From assembly GCA_903919925.1 (NCBI GenBank), contig CAIXKO010000534.1:1-34183 (forward strand): a DNA stretch of 34,183 nt, read 5' to 3'. Below, in pieces: positions 9,165 to 18,546 of this stretch (the stretch's first letter is position 1; every line of letters starts with the position of its first letter). The notes under the pieces were generated by a model. The model made no database searches. It worked only from the letters and a program-made list of their open reading frames with translations, and was not told the DNA's origin. Origin of the DNA: an uncultured Bacteroidota bacterium. GTDB lineage: Bacteria > Bacteroidota > Bacteroidia > Bacteroidales > UBA12481. The translations under genes and the position numbers were made by a program.

Positions 9165-12100
9165 TTAAAAAGTAACCCGTAAGAATAGTGAATAGGTTTT
9201 AGTGGAGGGGAACTGAAAGGTTACCCAACCCTGAGCATTGGAATCACCAAAAGAGCAATATTCCGGGTCGGCACCGGTAAAGCTTTTATCCACTTTTCTC
9301 CAGATGTTCCTGCCAATAAACCCAAGATCCAACCCTTTAACAAATTGCATTTTCTTAACCCAGGCTGTTGGTACGGCATAAGTTAGAGATAATTCGCGAA
9401 GCTTGATATAATCCGTTTTCTGCACATCGCCCGGGTTTTCAAACCAGCTTTCGCTATAATTCTGCTGCATATAATCCTGGTACCTGATTTTAGTAGTGTT
9501 GGTACCGGTAATTACCAGTTCTCCATTCTCCAGATGGCCTTTTGATCCTTGTAAGAGCAGCCATCCATCAGCAGGACGATCAAGTGTAAAGGATGAAGTT
9601 CCGGCACCGATCATATAACCTTCAGCACCATTTCTGGTATATCCGCCAATCTGGCAATCGAAAAATGCTGTTAGAGTAAAGCCTTTGAATTTGAATGAAT
9701 TGCGTAAGCCCCCGCGCCATTTTGGCTCCACCGGACCCAGCACTTTCATCCCGCTTTCATCTTTGATATATTGCCCGGTACGTCCCATGGTTTCATCGCG
9801 GACCACTGGTTTACCATTAGCATCACGGATGTAATCCCAACCCATAATCATTGGATAAGGATAGCCCTTAATGGCACGGCGTTCATACCACAATTCCAGA
9901 AAATCCAATGATGGAGAAACTTCAATAACCTTGCTAACGTTTTTCGACCAGGTGAGGTTTACATCCCAGGTAAAATCCTTCGTTTTCACAGGAGCGCCAT
10001 AAAGCATGAGCTCAATTCCCTTGTTCCCTATTTCTCCAAAGTTCATTTCCCGGTCAAAATAACCGGTGGTTTGCAATAATCTTCCAACGATGATTTGATT
10101 AAGAGTATGTTTGGAGTACAAAGAAATCTCGCCGCCCAGTCGGTTTTTTAAAGTCATAAACTCCAGCCCGACCTCAAATTCTTTAGTTAACTCATTCACG
10201 AGGTTAGGATTTGGAGCGGTCGTTCTGGGTAAAACGCTACCCACTCCGCCAAATGGAAATTCAATAACATCAACACGTGCCAGATCCCATTTCTGAACAC
10301 CTCCGTATGCCCACATATCGTTACCCACTTCGGTGTAGGAAACGCGAAGTTTTCCGAAATCCAGGAATTTGCTGTCTTTCATCAATTCGCTGAACAAAAA
10401 GGCAACGCTGGCTGATGGGTAAAAATAGGTGCGATTGGCTTTTGGCAGCGTTGAGGTGAAATCGTTGCGGCCTGTAAAAGTGGCATAAACCATTCTTTTC
10501 CACGAAACCATGGCCTGTCCGTAACCACTCATTGATCTTTTTTGCCCATATCCAAAACTTGGGGTCTTGGTTTGAAGGTTATTCAGTGTGTACATATCCT
10601 TATTGAGGAAATTGGCGCCGCTCACGGTTGCCCAGGTCCATTTATTATCGAAAACGTTACCCCCAACCATGGCTTCAACCTGAAAATCCTTGAAATCTTT
10701 ATTGTAATGAAGCATAACATCGGTGTTGAAGGAGTAGTTGGTTGTTGTGCTTTCGCCATAACGGCCGCCAGGAGTGCAAAGGGATGTAGAGTTCAGGTAA
10801 GAGGTCATAGAGTTGGTATAGGTATCGATACCGGCTTTACCAGTGAGGCGTAACCCTTCCATAATCTTATAGTTGAAACCAAAGGTAGGAATCACGTGAT
10901 TACGTGAACTTTTATCACCGGTGTTGGTCAGCGTCCATGCGTATGGATCCCTCCATGGGCTTCGGTAAGTGCGAACGTTTCCATTGGCATCAAAAACGGG
11001 GAAAGGATTCCACGAGGTTGGTGAGTTCATAAAAGTATTCATGAACGACTCGGCGCCCCAACCCTCAGGCAACCGGTTATTTCTGATCATGGAAAATTGC
11101 ATGGTTGTATTAAAGGAAAGCTTTTCCGACACGTTAAAGGTGAAGTTGGTTGTGATGTTGCTTCTTTTGTAAGTAATAGGATCCAGATATCCCTGATTAT
11201 CAAGATTAGCAACGGAAACAAAATAGGTTGCATTTTTGGTTCCGCCTTTAATTGAAACGCTGTTTTCGGAAGTGTAGGCCGGCTTAAACAATGACCATTT
11301 ATCGAAGTATTTGGCCTGAAGAGAATCGGCGGCGGCAAAGGCCGGTCCAAAAGTAAGCTGGGTTTTTGCATAATCACCGTTAACATACCGCCAGGTGCCG
11401 TCTTCATTTTGCATTCCCTGGGTGTATTTATCCTGCAAAGGCATTTTGTTAACAATATCCCAAGAGGATGAGTGGCTGTAAGTGATCTCCGGTTTTGTGT
11501 TCAGCTTGCCGTTTTTCGTGGAAATAATTATAACTCCATTGGCTCCCCGGGCTCCATATAATGCCGATGCAGCAGCCCCTTTGAGAACTGATATGTCCTC
11601 AATATTGTTAGGATCAAGATCGGCCATAGTGGAGTTTCCCGATCCCCGTCCAGCCTGATCGCCGATGAGGGATCCAAATTGATCATTGGAATACGGAATT
11701 CCGTCAACAATCATCAGCGGCTGGCTGTAGTTCAATGAACTGATCCCCCTGATACTAACTTTAGCCGCATTTCCTGCCAATCCTCCAGATGTCGAGATGT
11801 TTACCCCGGCAACTTTTCCTGACAGCGCTGAAATAACGTTTACTTCCTTTGATCGGACCAAATCGTTTGCTGAAACGTTAGCTACCGAATAAGTGAGGGA
11901 TTTCTTTTCCTTTTTAATGGCTAATGCCGTAACTACTACATCTCCAATCAAAACTTCGTCGCTTTCCAGCACCACATTGATGATTGTTCTCCCATTAACC
12001 GGGACCTCAGCATATTTCATCCCAATAAAAGATACCACCAGGGTGGAACCTGTTGCCACCTTGATTGTAAAGCTGCCATTTTGATCGGTTGAAGATCCAT

Positions 12101-12257
12101 TGGCTGTTCCTTTCTCCTGCACATTAGCACCAGGCAGGGTAGCTCCGTCAATAGCGGCAGTTACAGTTCCTTTAACTGTGATTTGTTGCCCAAACCCACT
12201 GAGCCCGAAAGAAACCAGGAGCATCAGAAGGCATGACAATTTTTTAAGTTTAAGCAT
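9165..12257 (-). CDS. SusC/RagA family TonB-linked outer-membrane protein
   Basis: Carboxypeptidase-like N-domain (VKGTVTAAIDGATLPGANVQEKGTANGSSTDQNGSFTI), plug domain (ALSGKVAGVNISTSGGLAGNAAKVSIRGISSLNYSQPLMIVDGIPYSND, ISVLKGAAASALYGARGANGVIIISTKNG), beta-barrel ending in an aromatic residue (FLRVTF). Confidence 0.96.
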   Translation of the reverse strand: MLKLKKLSCLLMLLVSFGLSGFGQQITVKGTVTAAIDGATLPGANVQEKGTANGSSTDQNGSFTIKVATGSTLVVSFIGMKYAEVPVNGRTIINVVLESDEVLIGDVVVTALAIKKEKKSLTYSVANVSANDLVRSKEVNVISALSGKVAGVNISTSGGLAGNAAKVSIRGISSLNYSQPLMIVDGIPYSNDQFGSLIGDQAGRGSGNSTMADLDPNNIEDISVLKGAAASALYGARGANGVIIISTKNGKLNTKPEITYSHSSSWDIVNKMPLQDKYTQGMQNEDGTWRYVNGDYAKTQLTFGPAFAAADSLQAKYFDKWSLFKPAYTSENSVSIKGGTKNATYFVSVANLDNQGYLDPITYKRSNITTNFTFNVSEKLSFNTTMQFSMIRNNRLPEGWGAESFMNTFMNSPTSWNPFPVFDANGNVRTYRSPWRDPYAWTLTNTGDKSSRNHVIPTFGFNYKIMEGLRLTGKAGIDTYTNSMTSYLNSTSLCTPGGRYGESTTTNYSFNTDVMLHYNKDFKDFQVEAMVGGNVFDNKWTWATVSGANFLNKDMYTLNNLQTKTPSFGYGQKRSMSGYGQAMVSWKRMVYATFTGRNDFTSTLPKANRTYFYPSASVAFLFSELMKDSKFLDFGKLRVSYTEVGNDMWAYGGVQKWDLARVDVIEFPFGGVGSVLPRTTAPNPNLVNELTKEFEVGLEFMTLKNRLGGEISLYSKHTLNQIIVGRLLQTTGYFDREMNFGEIGNKGIELMLYGAPVKTKDFTWDVNLTWSKNVSKVIEVSPSLDFLELWYERRAIKGYPYPMIMGWDYIRDANGKPVVRDETMGRTGQYIKDESGMKVLGPVEPKWRGGLRNSFKFKGFTLTAFFDCQIGGYTRNGAEGYMIGAGTSSFTLDRPADGWLLLQGSKGHLENGELVITGTNTTKIRYQDYMQQNYSESWFENPGDVQKTDYIKLRELSLTYAVPTAWVKKMQFVKGLDLGFIGRNIWRKVDKSFTGADPEYCSFGDSNAQGWVTFQFPSTKTYSLFLRVTF

Positions 12258-12283
12258 AAATTAAATTTTAGATAGGTTAGAAA

Positions 12284-12409
12284 ACACTTATTTTGGTCAT
12301 TCGACGCCGGTACTAAATTCGTCATTCGATGCCTTTTCGAATTTTTAGACACCCCTCAAAAACTCTCAAGATTTTTTAATATCTTGATAATCAATTAAAA
12401 AATAAGTGT
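12284..12409. promoter_or_regulatory. Candidate operator region upstream of susC
   Basis: Perfect 11-bp inverted repeat ACACTTATTTT (12284-12294) / AAAATAAGTGT (12399-12409). Between the arms lie a direct repeat GTCATTCGACGCC (12296-12308) / GTCATTCGATGCC (12321-12333) and an inverted repeat AAATTCG (12315-12321) / CGAATTT (12338-12344). Confidence 0.5.
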
Positions 12410-12430
12410 AATGATTACGTTTAATAATCG

Positions 12431-15376
12431 CTAAGAAAGCTTCTCGAGAAACTCCTGAATGCTTTCATTGGTATGAAGTCCCAATTTCATCCGGATCCGA
12501 TACCGATCCATTTCAATGGCTTTCGGTGATTTGTTTAGGATTGAGGCTATCTCCTTAATACTTAAGTTGGAACGGATGAGAGCAACCAATTGAACCTCTT
12601 TTTGGGAAAGAGAGGGTGCGGTTTGCTTTAATGAGTAGAAAAAATGTGGATCAACTTGCTCGAGGTGTTCATGTAAAATCAAAGTATGTTCGTCTTTGTT
12701 AATATCGCGCCTCATGTCGAGCACAACTTCCGCAAGCTTTTGTTTAATATTTGACAGGTTGGATTTGTAAATAGCGATTATCCGATTGATATACCTGTTA
12801 GTAAACTCATTATGGGTGGCAATGAGCAGGGCTAAATTGGTGATTTCCTGATGCTTTTGATGCAGTTCTTCATTTTTGTACCTCAGTTCTTCATCAACCC
12901 TTTGTTTCTCAAGCTCTTTGAGCCGGAGGTCAGACTGAAGGAGTGCATCCTTATTTTGAATTAACTCCTCTGTTCTTTTTCTGACCAACGTTTCCAGTTT
13001 GACATTTGCCTTTAGCAGCCACAGGTTATACAGGCGGATGCTAAGAACTACGATGCAAAAAAAAGTGGTAATAAAAAGAAAAATCATCCACCAGGTTCTG
13101 TACCAGGGCGGGAGAATCCGAAAACTAAAATTGGCTTCGGTTCCAATTACCTGATAGAAGTTGCGGGCTTTTACCTGAAAAGTATATTGGCCTTCATGCA
13201 AGCCTGAAAAATCGATCCGGTCATTCAATGACCATTCGGACCATCCGGCTGAAAAACCATCCAGAAAGTATTGAAATTCAGTTAATTCACTATCTTCAAA
13301 CCATAATGCGCCTACATCAAACTGCAAGGAGTTCTTATTGTAAGGTAAAGTTACCTTCTCCAATGAGGAATGGGTAAAACTGATGGAGCCGTTTTCCTGA
13401 ATTTGAAACCCGGCGAACAAAGTTTCTTTGGTATTGGTAATTGAAATACGATTGATCCTCGATGGAAAACTGCAAGGCTTGAGATTTCCTTCCTGCGGGT
13501 GATAAAAGATAATACCCTTTTTGTTCAGGTTAATCAATACCAGATTTGAATCGACCGGATATATCAATTCGCAGCGGTCATTAAATACTTGTAGTTTAAG
13601 TAAATCGTGGTCCGATAATGTAAAAACTCCACTGTTTTCTGTTAGGTGGCCGCCACCTTTTTGCCGGTAGAGAAACCAGATTTTATTCTGCAGGACACGG
13701 AATCCAAATGGCCGTCCAAAGTTATGGATCCGGTTTTTAAACAGAGAATCAATGGGTTTGAAAATTTCAAATATCCCGGAAACGGAGTTATAAGCGTAGA
13801 AACCTTCATCGTTGACCAGGAATAAGATTGATTTAAAACGAAAAATGTCGGCATCCCGCAAAGCAGGAACTTCCGATGAGGTGAATTTTCTCACCTTGAT
13901 TAAACTATCGCCTTGATCATAAAGATTGAATTTGAAAAGGCTGTCTTTTTTTAAAACAAACCAGGATCCTGAAAACTCAACCAATTGCAATGCCCCGGGT
14001 ATCTCGATAATTTCCTTCCCCACCTGCCAGATCTTATTAACCTTATGGATTTCACGGAATGAATTTGCCGTATAGATCAACCCTTCTCCGGGATCTTTTT
14101 CAGATGGAACCAGCAACTTTGTTTCACAGTCGCATGGGTAAAGCGAGTGCACAACCAATTCCTTATCAAAATATACGGCACCGGTCATGGATAGATTATA
14201 CAGGTTTCCTTCTGATTCAAAAACCTGGAAGGAGAGTGTATTGCTGAAGTTCAGCGGGGTGATCGTTGTTCTACCCAGCGGCAAACTGGAAGGTTTTCGC
14301 GCCATGGTATAGATAGTGGGATTGCCTCCGAAAATAATCTGGTCACCGTAGGTTGAGAGAATAGAGATATCGGTCATCCAGCTATCCTGAACCGGGAGTA
14401 TCCTAAAGGGGGAATTGAGCTCAACTGAAGCAATTCCGTTTTGAAGGGATGCAAAAAGCAATCCATTGGAGTCGTTATAACACACATCATAAACCGTATT
14501 TGAATTCAGGCCTGTGGATTTATCCAGATGCAGAATGATTTGTCCGTTGTGTGTGATTACGAATAACCCGTCGTTGCCGGATCCAATTACATAATTCCCA
14601 TTTGGCAGCAACACGGCTGTAGTGAGTGTTTTGTTGATAAAATGCTCAGAATCAGGTAATATCCAACGGGTAAACTTAAAACCATCATATTTAAATATCC
14701 CGTTTTTCATTGATACAAAAAGGGAGCAGCCATCATCATACGGAAGAATCGTATAAATGCGGTCATCGGCAAATTTGTTTCCGTCGGGGATTAATACCAG
14801 TGAGTCCCCTTTCAGAATCTTCATTCCAATACCTTTTTCCCGTACGTAAAACTGGTTTTTAAATATCAAGCCCCCGTGGTAACCGGTTGGCGATGGTATA
14901 ACTTTAATAATTCCGTTATGGAGTATAAAAACAAACCAGGTGGTTTGCAGGATAATCCGGTTGTCCAATGCGTGTATGGTCCATACATATCCGAAGTTTC
15001 TGTACGATTCAGGAATCAGGCTGGTGAGGTCTTCGATTTCCAGCTCTCCGTTGGATCCGGCTTTAAGAAAACCGAAGAAGGTGTCACCACAAAGCCAGAT
15101 TTTATTATTCTGATCAATCGCAATATCTCTGCAAGAAGGTGATATATTATTCACTGTCGTCCATTTACGACCGTCAAAAAGCAGAAGACCTTCACTATTT
15201 GCAACCATCATGATACCGGACGGATGAAAGGTTATTTTCCAATTCTCAAATCCTGCATGATAATCGGCTTTGGTATAATTCTTAATGTTTGGGACTACCA
15301 CTCCTGAACTGCTTGATTGTGCTGATGCTGAACGAATAATAATCAGGCAGGATAGCAGAAAGCATAGTCTTAACAT
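12431..15376 (-). CDS. Transmembrane one-component regulator: two-component-regulator-propeller-type sensor, Y_Y_Y domain, TM helix, coiled coil, LuxR-type HTH
   Basis: Signal peptide, propeller-like repeats (FEN..ITFHPSGIMMVANSEGLLLFDGRKW), Y_Y_Y region (FQYFLDGFSAGWSEWSLNDRIDFSGLHEGQYTFQVKARN), TM (TWWMIFLFITTFFCIVVLSIRLY), C-terminal LuxR-like HTH (LSQKEVQLVALIRSNLSIKEIASILNKSPKAIEMDRYRIRMKLGL). No histidine kinase motifs seen. Confidence 0.88.
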   Translation of the reverse strand: MLRLCFLLSCLIIIRSASAQSSSSGVVVPNIKNYTKADYHAGFENWKITFHPSGIMMVANSEGLLLFDGRKWTTVNNISPSCRDIAIDQNNKIWLCGDTFFGFLKAGSNGELEIEDLTSLIPESYRNFGYVWTIHALDNRIILQTTWFVFILHNGIIKVIPSPTGYHGGLIFKNQFYVREKGIGMKILKGDSLVLIPDGNKFADDRIYTILPYDDGCSLFVSMKNGIFKYDGFKFTRWILPDSEHFINKTLTTAVLLPNGNYVIGSGNDGLFVITHNGQIILHLDKSTGLNSNTVYDVCYNDSNGLLFASLQNGIASVELNSPFRILPVQDSWMTDISILSTYGDQIIFGGNPTIYTMARKPSSLPLGRTTITPLNFSNTLSFQVFESEGNLYNLSMTGAVYFDKELVVHSLYPCDCETKLLVPSEKDPGEGLIYTANSFREIHKVNKIWQVGKEIIEIPGALQLVEFSGSWFVLKKDSLFKFNLYDQGDSLIKVRKFTSSEVPALRDADIFRFKSILFLVNDEGFYAYNSVSGIFEIFKPIDSLFKNRIHNFGRPFGFRVLQNKIWFLYRQKGGGHLTENSGVFTLSDHDLLKLQVFNDRCELIYPVDSNLVLINLNKKGIIFYHPQEGNLKPCSFPSRINRISITNTKETLFAGFQIQENGSISFTHSSLEKVTLPYNKNSLQFDVGALWFEDSELTEFQYFLDGFSAGWSEWSLNDRIDFSGLHEGQYTFQVKARNFYQVIGTEANFSFRILPPWYRTWWMIFLFITTFFCIVVLSIRLYNLWLLKANVKLETLVRKRTEELIQNKDALLQSDLRLKELEKQRVDEELRYKNEELHQKHQEITNLALLIATHNEFTNRYINRIIAIYKSNLSNIKQKLAEVVLDMRRDINKDEHTLILHEHLEQVDPHFFYSLKQTAPSLSQKEVQLVALIRSNLSIKEIASILNKSPKAIEMDRYRIRMKLGLHTNESIQEFLEKLS

Positions 15377-15405
15377 AGATTGATTATTTTTTAATTGTTA
15401 AATAT

Positions 15406-15468
15406 ACACTTTTTATCTTACCGATAAGAAATGAGGTAAAGCAGATTCCCAACAGACCTAAAAAGTGT
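15406..15468. promoter_or_regulatory. Candidate operator upstream of the regulator gene
   Basis: Perfect 10-bp inverted repeat ACACTTTTTA (15406-15415) / TAAAAAGTGT (15459-15468), starting 30 bp upstream of the regulator start codon. Shares the ACACTTWTTW core with the susC upstream element. Confidence 0.45.
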
Positions 15469-15542
15469 TAGGTGGAAAGATTTATTTTGCGGATTCAATT
15501 TTGTAATGTTTCTTTGGTTGTGAAATCCAAATAATTAGCATC

Positions 15543-16406
15543 GTGGCAGCAATAAAAAAGTTCCTTATTGACATTTTCGTGGAAGGTTTTTTCAGGAGAT
15601 GGTATCGTTTTGTCAACAAAACTGATAAAAACGCTGAAGTCGTTTTTATGAATTACGGGTTTGCCGATGATGCCAATAAAATGACACTAGACTCCACCGA
15701 TGAGGTTAACCGTTATCCGATACAGCTATACCATCAGTTAGTCCGGGCTCATGACCTGGAGAATAAAGATATTCTTGAAATCGGGTGCGGCCGAGGAGGA
15801 GGACTTGCTTTTCTGACCAAGTTGCTTAAGCCATCTTCGGCAGTTGGAATCGATCTGGATCCTACTGCCGTTGAATTCTGCAACAAATTCTGGGGCAAAC
15901 CCGGGTTGAAATTTATTCAGGGCAATGCTCAGTCCATTTCGTTGCCAGACAATTCTTTTGATGTGATTATCAATGTAGAATCCAGTCATCGGTATGAAGA
16001 TATCAGCTTATTTTTGAAGGAAGTAAGACGATTGTTGAGGCCTGACGGGATTTTTCTATTAACTGATTTCAGGGGCCATGATAAAATGCCTGAATTGCTC
16101 AGGCATTTTGGAGGATCTGGATTGTTGATGACCGGTAACGACAATGTTACCCCTCAGGTGGTTAAGGCGCTTGAACTGGATGATCCCCGCCGCCGTAAGC
16201 TGATCAACAATTTGGCACCGCGCTTTTTACAAGGAATTGCACGTGATTTTGCGGGGGCAAAAGGATCACCCACCTATCGAAAATTTGCATCGGGGAAGTG
16301 GATCTATTTTAACTATTTTTTCAAGAAAGCATCTGTTGTTAAGGCAGTTAGCAGTGACTTGCCGATTTGGGAAAATCGCGATGGCTACAAACTCCCGCGT
16401 ACCTGA
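15543..16406 (+). CDS. Class I SAM-dependent methyltransferase (similar in type to phthiotriol/dimycocerosate methyltransferases)
   Basis: Motif I ILEIGCGRGGGLAFL, VGIDLDPTAVEFCN, SLPDNSFDVIINVESSHRY, EVRRLLRPDGIFLLTDF. The start codon is GTG. Confidence 0.87.
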   Translation: MAAIKKFLIDIFVEGFFRRWYRFVNKTDKNAEVVFMNYGFADDANKMTLDSTDEVNRYPIQLYHQLVRAHDLENKDILEIGCGRGGGLAFLTKLLKPSSAVGIDLDPTAVEFCNKFWGKPGLKFIQGNAQSISLPDNSFDVIINVESSHRYEDISLFLKEVRRLLRPDGIFLLTDFRGHDKMPELLRHFGGSGLLMTGNDNVTPQVVKALELDDPRRRKLINNLAPRFLQGIARDFAGAKGSPTYRKFASGKWIYFNYFFKKASVVKAVSSDLPIWENRDGYKLPRT

Positions 16407-16420
16407 CCTATGTTTTTTGT

Positions 16421-17209
16421 TTAGAATCTTTTTGAAATAATCCGGAAGATCCAGGGAGTAAACCGTATAATGAGGTTTTGTGTTTTCCCTATTGCCGAAA
16501 ACACTTTCCTTTGTTTCCTGTGCATGATCATTCCGGCAATTCCCCTGGCCACGGTGGCTGGTGATTGCTGCAAAGCAGGAGGTCGCTGAGGAACCTCGCA
16601 CCACTCGCCAGCCTGGTTTAAAACTCGCTTCTCACTATCGTTTCGGGTAAAGCCAACATAAGCTATACCGATGTGCATCCCTGAATTACGTTCTTCGGTT
16701 TGTAAACTTTGCGAAAAAGCGGTGAGAGCCATTTTGCCGCAGCTGTAAGCAGAGTGTTTCGGTAACCCAAAAAGCCCGGCGAGCGAGGATATCATGATAA
16801 TACTTCCCTTCGACCGGCGGATATCGGGCAAAGCAGCCTTTACCGGAAAAACGGAACCATAAAACTGGCTATCCATGGCAGTTTTAAAAATTTCGATGGG
16901 CAGCTCGGCAAAATTACCTGCCGCAGTAATGCTTGCATTGGTGACCAAAATGTCCAATTGTCCAAATTCCAGGATGATTTTGCTGACGATTTGTTCACAA
17001 ACATCAAATTTGGTGATATCTCCGGGAACCAGAAGGGTAGCAATTCCGGATTTCTGCAACTCTTCATTGGTTTTTTGAAGTTTGGCGGGATTTCGCCCAT
17101 TTAAGGCGATGGTGGCACCCAAAGATCCTAATTCCAGCGCTATAGCTTTTCCAATTCCCTGACTGGATCCGGTTATCAGGGCGATTTTTCCTTTAAATGT
17201 TTTATTCAT
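16421..17209 (-). CDS. Short-chain dehydrogenase/reductase (SDR)
   Basis: TGSSQGIGKAIA cofactor motif, NxS..YSCGKMAL catalytic motif. ATG at 17209 overlaps the upstream stop (ATGA) and is preferred over 17248. Confidence 0.92.
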   Translation of the reverse strand: MNKTFKGKIALITGSSQGIGKAIALELGSLGATIALNGRNPAKLQKTNEELQKSGIATLLVPGDITKFDVCEQIVSKIILEFGQLDILVTNASITAAGNFAELPIEIFKTAMDSQFYGSVFPVKAALPDIRRSKGSIIMISSLAGLFGLPKHSAYSCGKMALTAFSQSLQTEERNSGMHIGIAYVGFTRNDSEKRVLNQAGEWCEVPQRPPALQQSPATVARGIAGMIMHRKQRKVFSAIGKTQNLIIRFTPWIFRIISKRF

Positions 17210-18210
17210 TTTTTTGGTACCCGAATTTTTCCGCTTGCCAGGAGCCATTCATACGATTCCTTAATGGCTTGTTCAATAGGCGTTTGAGGCAGCCCGAGCT
17301 CTTTAATTGCTTTTTGAGCACTAAAATACTGCTCGTCGCATGAAATTTTTGCAATCGGAAGGGTGAATTTTGGTTTAAATCCGGGAATAATTTCCGCCAG
17401 ACCGGAAGATAAGGCACCTAAAGTTTTAATCAGGAACGATGGCACCGCAAAAGCCGGAGGTTTTACCCCAATGGTTTCACTCATGATACGGAATGCTTGC
17501 TGGTAGTTCAGGTTGGCGTTACCAACAATATAACTTTCGCCCGACCGGCCCCTGGTTAATGCGTTCACAACAGCCACACAAACATCGCCTACGTAAACAA
17601 AATTTCTTCCTCCTTTTGTGTACCCTGGCAAGCTGCGTTCTGCCACCTGCTTCACCATTTCATTGGATGTTGGCCCCGGATCATTTGGCCCCAGCATAAA
17701 GGTTGGATTAACCACTAAAACCGGCAGCTGGTATTGCTTGAAATACGACATGACCAATTTGTGGGCCTCCAGCTTGGAATCCATATAATCGAGCTTGTAA
17801 CGAGCTCCTTTATACGGTAGCGTTTCATTTCCGGGCTTTTCCCGATTTCCAAACCCAAAAGTATTTGCAGTTCCGATATGGATCAATCTTTTTACCGGGT
17901 TTTTAACCACCAGGTTTAAAATGTTGCGGGTACCTTCAATATTAACGGTTGAAACCATTGGATTTCGTGCCGGATTTATTGAAGTAGAACCGGCAGTATG
18001 AATAACATAATCACAACCGTTCAGACCGTTTACCAGGGTTTTGGGTTTTAGCAGGTCGCCGCTGAACCTTACCACATCCAGGTCGTCCAGGATACCAGGA
18101 TTGGTTCCCTCCTGAATCAGGGCATGAACAAGGTAATTCCGGCGTATCAATTCACGGGCAATATTGTTTCCCAGGAACCCGTTTGCCCCGGTTAGAAAAA
18201 CTTTTTGCAT
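17206..18210 (-). CDS. NAD-dependent epimerase/dehydratase (extended SDR)
   Basis: MQKVFLTGANGFLGNNIARELIRRNY Rossmann motif, YVIHTAGSTS, YMDSKLEAHKLV (YxxxK). The ORF track begins at a TTG (18264); the ATG at 18210 fits the family start. Confidence 0.9.
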   Translation of the reverse strand: MQKVFLTGANGFLGNNIARELIRRNYLVHALIQEGTNPGILDDLDVVRFSGDLLKPKTLVNGLNGCDYVIHTAGSTSINPARNPMVSTVNIEGTRNILNLVVKNPVKRLIHIGTANTFGFGNREKPGNETLPYKGARYKLDYMDSKLEAHKLVMSYFKQYQLPVLVVNPTFMLGPNDPGPTSNEMVKQVAERSLPGYTKGGRNFVYVGDVCVAVVNALTRGRSGESYIVGNANLNYQQAFRIMSETIGVKPPAFAVPSFLIKTLGALSSGLAEIIPGFKPKFTLPIAKISCDEQYFSAQKAIKELGLPQTPIEQAIKESYEWLLASGKIRVPKK

Positions 18211-18307
18211 TGGCATTCGTTGTTGTTTTGAGTCCTGGATAAAAGTAGAAAAAACCTTTATCAAAAATCAATATCTTTATCATCAAATTTAATGGTAAAC
18301 GGAGCTC

Positions 18308-18535
18308 ATGAAAAAGCGTAATGTTCTTATTGGTGCATTGGCCGGACTGGCTGTCGGTGCTATTCTGGGGGTTTTATTTGCTCCTGCAAAAGGGTCCGAA
18401 ACCCGACGAAAAATCTCAGATAAGGGTAATGAATTTGCCGAGAGCCTAAAAAATAGGTTTGATGGCTTTATTGATGATATTGCCAATGTCAATGAGCCTT
18501 CCAATGAAAACATAAATAGCAAACCATCTTCGTAA
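18308..18535 (+). CDS. YtxH domain-containing protein
   Basis: MKKRNVLIGALAGLAVGAILGVLFAPAKGSETRRKISDKGNEF is characteristic of the YtxH family. Confidence 0.88.
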   Translation: MKKRNVLIGALAGLAVGAILGVLFAPAKGSETRRKISDKGNEFAESLKNRFDGFIDDIANVNEPSNENINSKPSS

Positions 18536-18546
18536 AACCTGGTAAA

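Noticed and set aside
11087-11455. 122-aa and other minus/plus ORFs inside the susC gene
   Set aside because: Overlapping frames of a well-supported SusC CDS with no recognisable domains.
12367-12386. CAAGAT-N8-ATCTTG hairpin as a terminator for the regulator gene
   Set aside because: Only a 6-bp AT-rich stem with a weak T-run on the relevant strand; not strong enough to call separately.
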